Positions 40,940 to 48,837 of a DNA stretch of 64,000 bases are shown piece by piece. Position 1 is the stretch's first letter. Each line of letters opens with the position of its first letter. Position numbers and translations under genes: made by a program. The notes under the pieces were generated by a model. That model ran no database searches. It saw only the letters and a program-made list of their open reading frames with translations, and was not told the DNA's origin. Source of the stretch: a virus; IMG/VR virus record IMGVR_UViG_3300008267_000005, positions 62,001 to 126,000 of that record; one strand, 5' to 3'.

Positions 40940-40947
40940 TATATTTG
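40940..40947 (+). promoter_or_regulatory. Host-type -7 element before the HAD gene
   Basis: TATATTTG, a TAnnTTTG match, five bases before the ATG at 40952. The -33 region is less clear, and the box is close to the oppositely oriented late box at 40914-40920. Confidence 0.4.
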
Positions 40948-40951
40948 TATT

Positions 40952-41521
40952 ATGAAAATTCTGTTTTTAGACCATGATGGTGTTATCTGTTTGTCATCAG
41001 AATGGGGAAGTAGATTGAAAAAAACTAAAGCTTACTCTAATCCAAATCCAGGTGGAGAAAGGAGTGTACCAGTTGAATTCAGATTTGATAATTTCAACAA
41101 AAAAGCAATTGGTGTTCTAAATAAAATCCTTTTAGAAACAGATGCTGAAATAGTCGTGAGTTCAGATTGGCAGCACTTCTGTAATCTTGAAGAAATGGGA
41201 TTGTATTATGAAATGCAGGGAATTATAAAAAAACCCATTGCTTTCACCGGAAACATAATTGATCCAGCTAAAGCTACTTGGCACAGAGACTGGGATTCTG
41301 AGGGCACAAGAAGCTTGGAAATTATGACCTGGCTTGAAAGCCATCCTGAAGTAACCAATTGGGTTGCAGTGGACGATCTCAATATGGGTAAGATTGTCAA
41401 ATCTTATTCGATGGAATTTATCCACGAATGGGGATTAGAAAATTTTGTCCATACTCCAAGGGGAAATGAAGGAATCAAGCAGGTGGGTATTAAAGAAAAA
41501 ATTCTTCGGTTTTTAAAATAA
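40952..41521 (+). CDS. HAD-superfamily phosphatase-like protein
   Basis: 189 aa from ATG 40952 (MKILFLDHDGVICLSSEWGS). LDHDGV is the HAD motif I (nucleophile Asp and second Asp), IVVSSDWQ is motif II-like, and WVAVDDLNM carries the acidic motif IV. The layout matches HAD domains found in 'Swiss army knife' RNA-repair proteins (HAD_SAK type), which may trim phosphate from RNA ends. With the RNA ligase and the cyclic-phosphate receiver-like protein it suggests an RNA-repair set; this link is inference. Confidence 0.75.
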   Translation: MKILFLDHDGVICLSSEWGSRLKKTKAYSNPNPGGERSVPVEFRFDNFNKKAIGVLNKILLETDAEIVVSSDWQHFCNLEEMGLYYEMQGIIKKPIAFTGNIIDPAKATWHRDWDSEGTRSLEIMTWLESHPEVTNWVAVDDLNMGKIVKSYSMEFIHEWGLENFVHTPRGNEGIKQVGIKEKILRFLK

Positions 41522-41585
41522 AACGAGGAAATATTTTTTATCTTAGCTAGAATCTTCTACATTTACTTTATCAAACAAGGAGATT

Positions 41586-42206
41586 ATGAAAAACATACTA
41601 GCCCTTTCCTTCCTTATTTTATCTGTAGTTTGTAATGCCCAGATGCCAAGAGGTGTTGAAATTTTAGAAATAAAATGTTTATTTAAATCGACAGATTCTT
41701 TAGTTACCGGGTTTGACAAGAGTAATCCAAATTCGTTGAAAAGGCTTTCAGTGCTGGATTCTGCAGCCAAGCACCATGCTCAATATCTTATATTTCATTA
41801 CATCCACACAGACTCTCTCACACATAGAGAATATGTAGATTATCCAAATTTTGTCGAAAAAGTAAAACCTAGTGATCGTTCTGGATTCAATGGACAAACT
41901 TCAGAAATTTGTAACGTTGAAACCACATATACTATCATTAATCCAAAGTATCAAAAAGGTACCAATTGGGAAGAAATAGTTGATCCTGAATTTTCTTACA
42001 AAAATGTATTAGCTTCCTATCGTAATTCTCCTTCACATTGGTCTATAGCAACCGATAAAAAATATGGATACATTGGATCCTATACAACCATGGTGTTTTA
42101 TAAAACTACAAAGGATTTGACCCAAAAGCAAATAGATCAGGGTTTTCTTCGCATCGTTTGCAACACATTTAATGTTACTGTCTTTATTCAGGATCCTAAT
42201 CAATAA
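41586..42206 (+). CDS. Secreted CAP/SCP-like domain protein
   Basis: 206 aa with a signal peptide typical of Bacteroidota (MKNILALSFLILSVVCNAQ). The mature part follows the CAP fold pattern: AAKHHAQYLIFHYIHTDSLTH, a SEIC glutamate, and ASYRNSPSHWSIATDKKYGY. CAP proteins occur in secreted bacterial proteins with envelope or ligand-binding roles. In a phage, periplasmic export could alter the surface of the infected cell. An early-type promoter (T6, 18 bases, TACATTTA) may precede it. It ends at a bidirectional terminator. Confidence 0.65.
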   Translation: MKNILALSFLILSVVCNAQMPRGVEILEIKCLFKSTDSLVTGFDKSNPNSLKRLSVLDSAAKHHAQYLIFHYIHTDSLTHREYVDYPNFVEKVKPSDRSGFNGQTSEICNVETTYTIINPKYQKGTNWEEIVDPEFSYKNVLASYRNSPSHWSIATDKKYGYIGSYTTMVFYKTTKDLTQKQIDQGFLRIVCNTFNVTVFIQDPNQ

Positions 42207-42229
42207 AAAAAGCCCCTAAGGGCTTTTTT
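42206..42229. terminator. Bidirectional terminator between convergent genes
   Basis: AAAAAAGCCC, loop CTAA, GGGCTTTTTT: a perfect 10-bp symmetrical hairpin serving both flanking genes. Confidence 0.9.
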
Positions 42230-42245
42230 ATAAATCTTAATTTAT

Positions 42246-43631
42246 TTAATCCCATATAGGGCAAGGAACTGCTCTTCTTTTTCCACCTCCTTTGGGAGGA
42301 CTGTAAGTTTTAGTTTTATTTTTAGATCTTCTTGGTAATTTAATGAATGAGCTATTCTTAATTTTTACTGGAAAAGAAATAGCAATTTTATATTTCTCAG
42401 TAACAGTAATTACAGGTGGTTCTTCTTCAGGAAGGGTTTCTGTTTCTTTTGTCTTAACAAATTGACCCTCCATTTCTATTTGGAAATATCTGAATGGATC
42501 GTAATCTTTAGGATTTGCCGGAGCTTTATCTATATCAGTTCCATCAACATTTTTTGCTTTAACTTGTTTAGGTTTTTCTCCTAGCACAGGAATTGCATTT
42601 TCTCCAGTAGTTACATCTACAACATTAATCATAGTTAGGTCTGTACCTTTAGAGTCAACAAATTCAGCTTTGTTACCTTTTTGGATGTAATATCCTTTTC
42701 TTACTGATGCACCTTTGTCATCTTTATTTGGATCTGGTCCTGATGTTCCATCTCCGTTAGACCCAAAATATTCCAGTTCAATTACTGATAAAATCTTATC
42801 AACAAATTCTTTGTCATTTTCCGATATCTTCTCAGCCGAGGCTTTGATATACTTAGAAAAGATACCAACTCTTTTGTAAGCTAATTCTGCCCACGATAGA
42901 GATTCTGAAATACCTCTGTTTCTGTATCTTGAGCATGAAGCACTTATAGAAATTTTTGTGATCCCTCCAGCTTTATCTATTTGGTAAGATTGGTAGCCTT
43001 CGGCTATTTTTTCGTCTATCAAATCTAAAACCTGTTTTGTGTATTCAACATCAACAAATGTTTCCCCTAGATTATCTTCCTTAATTTCGTACATGTTGTT
43101 TTTGAAAAAATAAGAAGTTTTCAAAGGATCTATCAGGACTATTTTTTCTGATTCAACCGGGGGTTTAGTTTCTGTTTTTTTGGAAGGCTCTTCCTTTTCG
43201 ATAGTTTGCTTTGTAACAATTGCATAGATACTTTGGTTGTTACCTGAGTATTTTACTGTGTAGGAAATTGACCCTCCATTTGCAGATTCTTCGAACATTT
43301 TGAGAACTGATTCAAAAGTCTTTTGACTTATGCTTTTTTTACCAAAAGCTTTTTGAATATCTTTAATTGCAGATTCTTGTAAAGTGGCATCTAATGAATT
43401 GAAAACATCTAATGATGCCCAAACTTGTTTGTTTGTTTTACCTCCTTTTTCAAACTGTTTTTCTCCCTTAACCTTCTTATAGTTTTGTCCAATTTTTTGC
43501 TGAATTTCCAAAATCTTCATTATATCCTCTTTTGAAGGGACATATGCTTCTTTTTCTTCATTTAGTAAGTCTTGATTGTTGTAGTTTTCGTTTACGAATT
43601 CTATAAAACTAAACACCTTTTTAGATACCAT
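42246..43631 (-). CDS. Large putative capsid-cargo protein
   Basis: 461 aa. N-terminus MVSKKVFSFIEFVNENYNNQ fits the shared motif (cut after FVNE), with a second NEE further on. A Lys/Glu-rich region (about 30-110) is followed by a beta-rich segment, then SISASCSRYRNRGISESLSW with the feel of an OmpA-like or stator-type peptide, and a basic C-terminus (RRSKNKTKTYSPPKGGGKRR). TATATAT at 43648-43654 lies upstream. Likely an internal head protein; the basic tail may bind DNA. Confidence 0.6.
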   Translation of the reverse strand: MVSKKVFSFIEFVNENYNNQDLLNEEKEAYVPSKEDIMKILEIQQKIGQNYKKVKGEKQFEKGGKTNKQVWASLDVFNSLDATLQESAIKDIQKAFGKKSISQKTFESVLKMFEESANGGSISYTVKYSGNNQSIYAIVTKQTIEKEEPSKKTETKPPVESEKIVLIDPLKTSYFFKNNMYEIKEDNLGETFVDVEYTKQVLDLIDEKIAEGYQSYQIDKAGGITKISISASCSRYRNRGISESLSWAELAYKRVGIFSKYIKASAEKISENDKEFVDKILSVIELEYFGSNGDGTSGPDPNKDDKGASVRKGYYIQKGNKAEFVDSKGTDLTMINVVDVTTGENAIPVLGEKPKQVKAKNVDGTDIDKAPANPKDYDPFRYFQIEMEGQFVKTKETETLPEEEPPVITVTEKYKIAISFPVKIKNSSFIKLPRRSKNKTKTYSPPKGGGKRRAVPCPIWD

Positions 43632-43734
43632 CTCGTCTTTTTTCTTTTATATATTCCTCAAAGTTTATTATTTCGTTGACCCTCACAAAGGATAAATACT
43701 TGAAACTAGTCCAAGAACAAAAACTAAAATTATC

Positions 43735-44220
43735 ATGCAAGTTCTTGTCTTGAATAATGATTATACTCCAGTAAGTATAACAGATATGATTAGGGGATTC
43801 AAACTTGTATTCAAAGGCAAAGCTGAAATTATTGAGCACATTGAAGAAAATCCAATAATCACTGATAAAAAAGTTTATAAGAGACCTTCAGTAATTAGAC
43901 TTCTGAAATATGTTGTATTGCCCTTTAAAAAATTCAATCCTTCAAGAGACAACATATTTAAAAGGGACGGCTTTATGTGTTTATATTGTGGTGCAAAAAG
44001 AGATCTAACCATTGATCATATTCTTCCTAAATCAAGAGGAGGATCTAACACTTGGGAAAACATGGGCACATGTTGTACAAAGTGTAATTGTTTTAAAGGT
44101 GATCGAACACCGGATGAAGCAGGAATGAAACTGAGACAGATTCCATTCAAACCAGCTTACAACTACTTCATGAGGAATTTTGCAAAAGTCAATGAAAATT
44201 GGCTTTGCTATCTTGTCTGA
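43735..44220 (+). CDS. HNH endonuclease
   Basis: 161 aa. An N-terminal domain (MQVLVLNNDYTPVSITDMIR) often found in McrA-like phage HNH proteins precedes FMCLYCGAKRDLTIDHILPK, GGSNTWENMGTCCTKCN and FKGDRTPDEAGM: two CxxC pairs around the DH...N...K nuclease core. It cuts DNA, as a free-standing mobile nuclease or an accessory nuclease. It lies alone between unrelated genes. Confidence 0.88.
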   Translation: MQVLVLNNDYTPVSITDMIRGFKLVFKGKAEIIEHIEENPIITDKKVYKRPSVIRLLKYVVLPFKKFNPSRDNIFKRDGFMCLYCGAKRDLTIDHILPKSRGGSNTWENMGTCCTKCNCFKGDRTPDEAGMKLRQIPFKPAYNYFMRNFAKVNENWLCYLV

Positions 44221-44280
44221 ATTTTTGTACAAAAATTGGAAATAATTTTTTTATTATAGATAAATCCATATATTTACAGT

Positions 44281-44721
44281 ATGGAAAATATAAAATTCAT
44301 CCTCATCGATAAACCTCTTTCGGAAGAAGAGAATAAAAAAATAACTCAATCTATCCACGATTATTTCATGGAAGCTGAATACACTTTAGATGACATGAAT
44401 TTGCTGGCGATTGATGAAATAGAGGGATTAAATCAGGAAGCAATCTTTTCATTTCTTCCCGCTGATAAATGTAATCCACTGATTCAAAAGTTGAAGGATT
44501 TAAAAGTGCTTTGTGAAGTGAGAGACATAACCGAAAACGTTCTTCTTTCAAAAGAAAAATCAAAAGCATTCGATGTTGTGTTTTCGGATCCAAACAACAG
44601 AAGATTATTAAATGATTTTCTTCTTCAAAATCTTTCAGTTGACAATATCTTAGACAAGATAAATGAGCAGGGTGAACAATCTTTGACTGAAATTGATAGA
44701 AAAATTTTAGAAGGTGCATAA
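44281..44721 (+). CDS. Hypothetical acidic protein
   Basis: 146 aa, helical and acidic (MENIKFILIDKPLSEEENKK; tail SLTEIDRKILEGA). Ends just before a terminator. No family recognised. Confidence 0.6.
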   Translation: MENIKFILIDKPLSEEENKKITQSIHDYFMEAEYTLDDMNLLAIDEIEGLNQEAIFSFLPADKCNPLIQKLKDLKVLCEVRDITENVLLSKEKSKAFDVVFSDPNNRRLLNDFLLQNLSVDNILDKINEQGEQSLTEIDRKILEGA

Positions 44722-44723
44722 AA

Positions 44724-44745
44724 AAAGGCATCCTAAGATGCCTTT
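44724..44745. terminator. Terminator between convergent genes
   Basis: AAAGGCATC, loop CTAA, GATGCCTTT. The T run is best on the minus strand, ending the 44764-45501 gene. Confidence 0.85.
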
Positions 44746-44763
44746 CGAAATTTTGTAAATATT

Positions 44764-45501
44764 TTATTTTCCCAACGGATTTGCAGTTCTTTCTGCTGCA
44801 CCTTGAGCAATGATTTCTAAACCAGTTAAACCAGGCTTGTAAATGACGAACTGTTTGTCAGAATTACCACTTGCTGAGTAACCTACTTGTAATCCTCCTC
44901 TGAATTTATTTTCCTTAGCTTGATCCATTAAATCCATTTTGTATTTTGGCCAATTTTCTCCTGCAAAATACTCAGAAGGATTAGCCATTACTAAAGCTTC
45001 AACTGCTTCTAAGTTTTCCATGAATTCAGTTTGAGCTTTCATTTCCTCTTCCTTAGTTTCATATCCAGTGACAAATTTTCTTGCACCTGACATAAAACCT
45101 TCTTTTACACCTCCATTCTTATTCTCGTACTGAGCTTTTGACTGATAAGATTGCATAGCACCAGCTGCTGCTACTGCCAACATTTGTAATCCACTTAAAC
45201 CTTCTTTGTAAACAATAAATAGTTTATCACTGTTCATGCTAGGTCTAACATCTATACCACCTCTGAATCTGTTTTCAGCAGCTTGATTCATTAATGATGT
45301 TTTCATTGCTGGCCAATTGTAGCCATTGAAATATCTATCGGGTTGAGCATTTACCAAAACCTCTAATTGGTCTAAAGCCTTCATAAAATCTTGCTCAGCC
45401 ATTTGCTCTTTTTCTTGGGTTTCGTGGCCATATAAAAATTTTCTTGCGCCTTCTTTAAAGCCCTCGTTTACAAACTTATCAAAATGGAGTATATTTTTCA
45501 T
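44764..45501 (-). CDS. Putative capsid-cargo protein with two tandem repeats
   Basis: 245 aa. N-terminus MKNILHFDKFVNEGFKEGAR is a strong example of the shared motif (cut after FVNE). Two homologous units follow: about 13-112 (EGFKEGARKFLYGHETQEKE ... LFIVYKEGLSGL) and about 133-235 (EGFMSGARKFVTGYETKEEE ... QFVIYKPGLTGL). Each has a helical half and a beta half with RFRGG/KFRGG. The first unit begins exactly at the predicted cleavage point. TATATAT at 45517-45523 lies upstream. Function unknown. Confidence 0.65.
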   Translation of the reverse strand: MKNILHFDKFVNEGFKEGARKFLYGHETQEKEQMAEQDFMKALDQLEVLVNAQPDRYFNGYNWPAMKTSLMNQAAENRFRGGIDVRPSMNSDKLFIVYKEGLSGLQMLAVAAAGAMQSYQSKAQYENKNGGVKEGFMSGARKFVTGYETKEEEMKAQTEFMENLEAVEALVMANPSEYFAGENWPKYKMDLMDQAKENKFRGGLQVGYSASGNSDKQFVIYKPGLTGLEIIAQGAAERTANPLGK

Positions 45502-45599
45502 CCTAATTTTTTATTGTATATATCGTATTTCTATTTCTAAATAGAGTTATCCATATTAGAAATCTTTTTAGTAAAAGATCTAAAAAGATAAAACCCAAG

Positions 45600-46664
45600 A
45601 TGCTTTTTGATTTTGACGACATTCTGATAGAACCAGAATTACATACTAGTATTAATTCGAGAAAGAAGGTAGATATTTTAGAAGAAAAACAAATGCTTCC
45701 TTTGTTTACTGCACCAATGGATACGGTAATTAGTGAAAACAACTGTAATATTTTTAATGATCATAAGATCTACTCAATTCTTCCAAGAAAAGCCAATCCA
45801 TTACAAACTGATTTTTCCACAGATCATAAAATTTGGTTTTCCTATGGACTTGACGATTTCAAAAGAATTTTTATAGACAATCCAATTGAGCTCCATCCAA
45901 AGGATAAAATGTATGCTTTGATTGATATAGCTAACGGACACATGAGGATAGTTAAAGATCTTTTAGAGCAGGCCAAAGAAATATATGATAGACAATTGGT
46001 TCTGATGGTTGGTAACTGTGCTAACCCCTTGACCTACTTATCACTTGCTCAGTCTGGTGCTGATTATGTTAGAATGGGCATAGGTAATGGAGCAGGTTGT
46101 TTAACCACAGTGCAAACGGGTGTGGGTTATCCAATGGCCTCATTGATTCATGACACATACAAACTACAACAAGAAAGAAATCTCTCTACCAAAATAGTTG
46201 CTGATGGTGGATTTAAAAAATACTCAGATATAATCAAAGCATTGGCTTTGGGAGCAGACTATGTAATGCTTGGAAGTATGCTGAACAAAACACTTGAAAG
46301 TGCTGGTGAGACATTTGAAGAAAATAGAAAATATGACTTTTGGACAGATCCTGGGGAAAAAGTAGATCAATTTTCTGCTGAAGTCAAAGAGCAGTTTTTA
46401 ATGGGCAGAAAATATTTTAAGAAGTTCAGAGGTATGTCAACTAAAGAGGTCCAAAAAAGTTTAGGCCGAAGTGAGTTAAAAACTTCAGAGGGTATTAGCA
46501 AAATCCAACCAGTAGAATATACTTTATCAGGCTGGGTAGAAAATTTCTCTGATTATCTTAAATCTGCCATGAGTTATACAGATTGTTTGACTTTAGGTGA
46601 ATTTTGTGGAAAGGTGAGATTCAACCAGATCACAAAAAATTCTTTCGATAGATTTCACAAATAA
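45600..46664 (+). CDS. guaC: GMP reductase/IMP dehydrogenase family enzyme
   Basis: 354 aa TIM barrel. Landmarks: FDDILIEPE near the start, LFTAPMDTVIS, the phosphate and catalytic loop MGIGNGAGCLTTVQTGVGYP with its cysteine, IVADGGFKKYSDIIKALALG, and VMLGSML. TGVGYP is the GMP reductase form of the loop. GMP reductase would turn GMP into IMP and shift purine supply. No CBS domains, unlike IMPDH. A phage copy is unusual; diversion of host GMP or removal of a signalling nucleotide precursor are possibilities. Confidence 0.8.
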   Translation: MLFDFDDILIEPELHTSINSRKKVDILEEKQMLPLFTAPMDTVISENNCNIFNDHKIYSILPRKANPLQTDFSTDHKIWFSYGLDDFKRIFIDNPIELHPKDKMYALIDIANGHMRIVKDLLEQAKEIYDRQLVLMVGNCANPLTYLSLAQSGADYVRMGIGNGAGCLTTVQTGVGYPMASLIHDTYKLQQERNLSTKIVADGGFKKYSDIIKALALGADYVMLGSMLNKTLESAGETFEENRKYDFWTDPGEKVDQFSAEVKEQFLMGRKYFKKFRGMSTKEVQKSLGRSELKTSEGISKIQPVEYTLSGWVENFSDYLKSAMSYTDCLTLGEFCGKVRFNQITKNSFDRFHK

Positions 46665-46710
46665 AGAAACAGAACCTTTAGATCTGGTATAATAGGATGA
46701 GATAAACAGT

Positions 46711-47505
46711 ATGAAAAAATTTGGTAACTTTAAAAATGCTATTAGTTGGACAGCTCAACAGATGAATGATCTTTCTTATGTTGTCCACACAGAAAAATGG
46801 CAAGCTAAGGACATTAAAAGTGATCCTAAGTATGCAATGATTGAAATTCTTAATCATTCTTTTAGTTGTCAAATAACGACGGATTTGGAGGGGTTAAAAG
46901 ACCAAATTAAGCCTAATGTTGCTTGGGCTGATGAACATTTTGAAGAGAGGGTTAGTGGTATTCCTTTGAATCCCCCTCCATCACACGAGAGATGGCCTTA
47001 TGCTCAGAAAAATAATGCGGAGTTTGGAGGCCTTGAAAAATTCTCACACACTTATCCAGAAAGAATTTGGCCAAAATATGGGGAGATAGAAAAAGGTCTA
47101 GATTCGGATAAGATGATGGGCATTAGATATGAATATGGTGATTTCAAAGATGTTGTCGATCTAATGAAAAAAGAGCCTTTTACAAGACAAGCTTTTCTTC
47201 CTATCTGGTTTCCTGAAGATACAGGATCAGTCCACGGTGAAAGAGTTCCTTGCACTATTGGCTATCATTTCATAAGAAGATTTGATTGGGTGCATGTTGT
47301 ATATTACATAAGATCTTGTGATTTCTTCAGACATTTCAGAGATGACATTTACCTTTGTGCTAGAAAATTATTTTGGCTCATTGAACAACTGCAACAAGAA
47401 GATCCAGAAACCTGGAAAAATGTAAAACCAGGAACTCTAACAATGCACATAACATCCTTACACGCATGGGCAAGTGAAAAACCAATGCTTGCTAAAAACA
47501 TATAG
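46711..47505 (+). CDS. Thymidylate-synthase-family enzyme, probable dNMP (dCMP?) hydroxymethylase
   Basis: 264 aa, distant from the ThyA at 8749. Family landmarks: R159 in TRQAFLPIWFP, catalytic C181 in RVPCTIGYHF, YYIRSCDFFRHFRDDIYLCA, and MHITSLHAW. Aligned on RSxD, the ThyA asparagine that recognises uracil (PFNI) becomes D212 (RDDI). In dCMP hydroxymethylases such as T4 gp42 the same position is Asp and selects cytosine. It may therefore make a modified deoxycytidylate for phage DNA. Substrate assignment is inference; other dNMP-modifying activities are possible. Confidence 0.75.
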   Translation: MKKFGNFKNAISWTAQQMNDLSYVVHTEKWQAKDIKSDPKYAMIEILNHSFSCQITTDLEGLKDQIKPNVAWADEHFEERVSGIPLNPPPSHERWPYAQKNNAEFGGLEKFSHTYPERIWPKYGEIEKGLDSDKMMGIRYEYGDFKDVVDLMKKEPFTRQAFLPIWFPEDTGSVHGERVPCTIGYHFIRRFDWVHVVYYIRSCDFFRHFRDDIYLCARKLFWLIEQLQQEDPETWKNVKPGTLTMHITSLHAWASEKPMLAKNI

Positions 47506-47521
47506 GGATATATAGGATGTA

Positions 47522-48328
47522 ATGAATCACATCCAAAAATTTCAGGATTTTAAAAGATTATCGGAAAGTATTAGGGTTCAAAAAATGGAACCTGACTCTT
47601 ACATGGAACAGACCGTTGTTGCTCTTCCATATTCTGAACACATCAAAGAAAATCGACAAGAATTCTTAAAAAAACTAGTTACTATTTCTAAGGACTTGGG
47701 AATAGACCCAGTTTGGTTACTCCACACTATATTTCACGAAAGTGATTTTGATCCTAAAAAGACTGACAAGTCTACTGGAGCAGTAGGTTTACTTTCTTTT
47801 TATCCTGAGGTTTTAAAAAACATGGTAAATCCGGAAACCGGAAAGAACTATACTCCACAAGACGTTTTACAACTTTCCAATATTGATCAGCTTGACCTTG
47901 TTTGTTCCTATTATAAAACTTGGATTGAAAGAATGAAATTACAAAGACCTATCACAGCTGGTGATTTTGCTGCTTTGACTTTATATCCGGAAATAATTAA
48001 AAAAGATTGGGAATGGAATTTTCCTAGGTTTATGATTGAAAAAAACCCAGATCTTTTCAAAGGATTTGCATCGAACTTGAGCAAAAACAAAAAGGACTAT
48101 TACGATTATATAGATCAAATTTTCAAGTCAGAAAATGAAATGACTGATAGTCAAAAAGGTTCACTTGGGAACTTTACTGGTGCATTAGCTGAGCCAGGAA
48201 TTTATGGTATTAAGAAACCACTTGAATACATCCAAGACTTAATTATTAATTCTGAAAATCCAGCTGCTCCCAGTGAGATTCAGCCACAAGACGAGGAAGA
48301 AACACAGAAGTCTAAGCAAAAAGGATAG
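47522..48328 (+). CDS. Lytic-transglycosylase-like protein with capsid-targeting-like N-terminus
   Basis: 268 aa. N-terminus MNHIQKFQDFKRLSESIRVQ follows the shared motif, with LSE as candidate cut. The core LGIDPVWLLHTIFHESDFDP with GAVGLLSFYPE matches SLT-type lytic transglycosylases, the catalytic Glu being in HESDF. No signal peptide. It probably cleaves peptidoglycan during DNA entry if packaged. TATATA at 47509-47514 lies seven bases before the ATG. Confidence 0.75.
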   Translation: MNHIQKFQDFKRLSESIRVQKMEPDSYMEQTVVALPYSEHIKENRQEFLKKLVTISKDLGIDPVWLLHTIFHESDFDPKKTDKSTGAVGLLSFYPEVLKNMVNPETGKNYTPQDVLQLSNIDQLDLVCSYYKTWIERMKLQRPITAGDFAALTLYPEIIKKDWEWNFPRFMIEKNPDLFKGFASNLSKNKKDYYDYIDQIFKSENEMTDSQKGSLGNFTGALAEPGIYGIKKPLEYIQDLIINSENPAAPSEIQPQDEEETQKSKQKG

Positions 48329-48344
48329 ATAGAAAAAATATTTT

Positions 48345-48695
48345 ATGAACGCTATTGTAAATTTTTTCAAAAATCTTTTTGGTAAAAAAGAAGAGCCTAA
48401 ATTTTATTGCAACTGTCCCACTGGATGTTGTTGCGGTAGATGTGAAAGATGTCAGCCTAAAGTTATACACATTGAGGATGAGCCAGTCAACATAGAGGAA
48501 AGTAAAACCAAGCAGTTTGTTGCAAAGTATACTAATAAGAAGTCTTCAGGGTCTAAGGTCACTAAAGATGAAGGTGATGTTGATGAAATAGTTGTAATAA
48601 AAAGAAAGAAGAAGAAACCTGCTAAGAAAAAAGACTCAGCATCTTCTAAGCAAAGTACAGAGCCAAAAAGAGGAAGACCTAAGAAGCAAAAATAG
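48345..48695 (+). CDS. Cysteine-cluster protein with AT-hook tail
   Basis: 116 aa. An N-terminal amphipathic helix (MNAIVNFFKNLFGKK), a dense Cys cluster (FYCNCPTGCCCGRCERCQP) that could bind zinc, an acidic middle, then a lysine-rich tail ending PKRGRPKKQK, a canonical AT-hook core (RGRP). Probably binds AT-rich DNA in the minor groove. It follows the transglycosylase gene by 16 bases. Confidence 0.6.
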   Translation: MNAIVNFFKNLFGKKEEPKFYCNCPTGCCCGRCERCQPKVIHIEDEPVNIEESKTKQFVAKYTNKKSSGSKVTKDEGDVDEIVVIKRKKKKPAKKKDSASSKQSTEPKRGRPKKQK

Positions 48696-48724
48696 GTCAC
48701 TTCATTTTTGAAACTTTAGAAGCC

Positions 48725-48837
48725 ATCCATATATAAATTAGAACTAGATTTTTTCTAGTCACTTCCCGGTCAACAAACCGTAGAGTTTTCAGAAATGGAC
48801 ACAAAGGAAGGGGCAAAAATTAAATAACAAAAAATTT
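48725..48837 (+). promoter_or_regulatory. Late-type promoter with long structured leader
   Basis: TATATAA at 48730-48736, then a leader of about 100 bases before the ATG at 48838, much longer than for other late boxes. The leader starts with ACTAGA/TCTAGT (48743-48759) and contains CGGT/ACCG near 48767-48780. A short ATG frame (MDTKEGAKIK) ends just before the gene. Confidence 0.45.
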
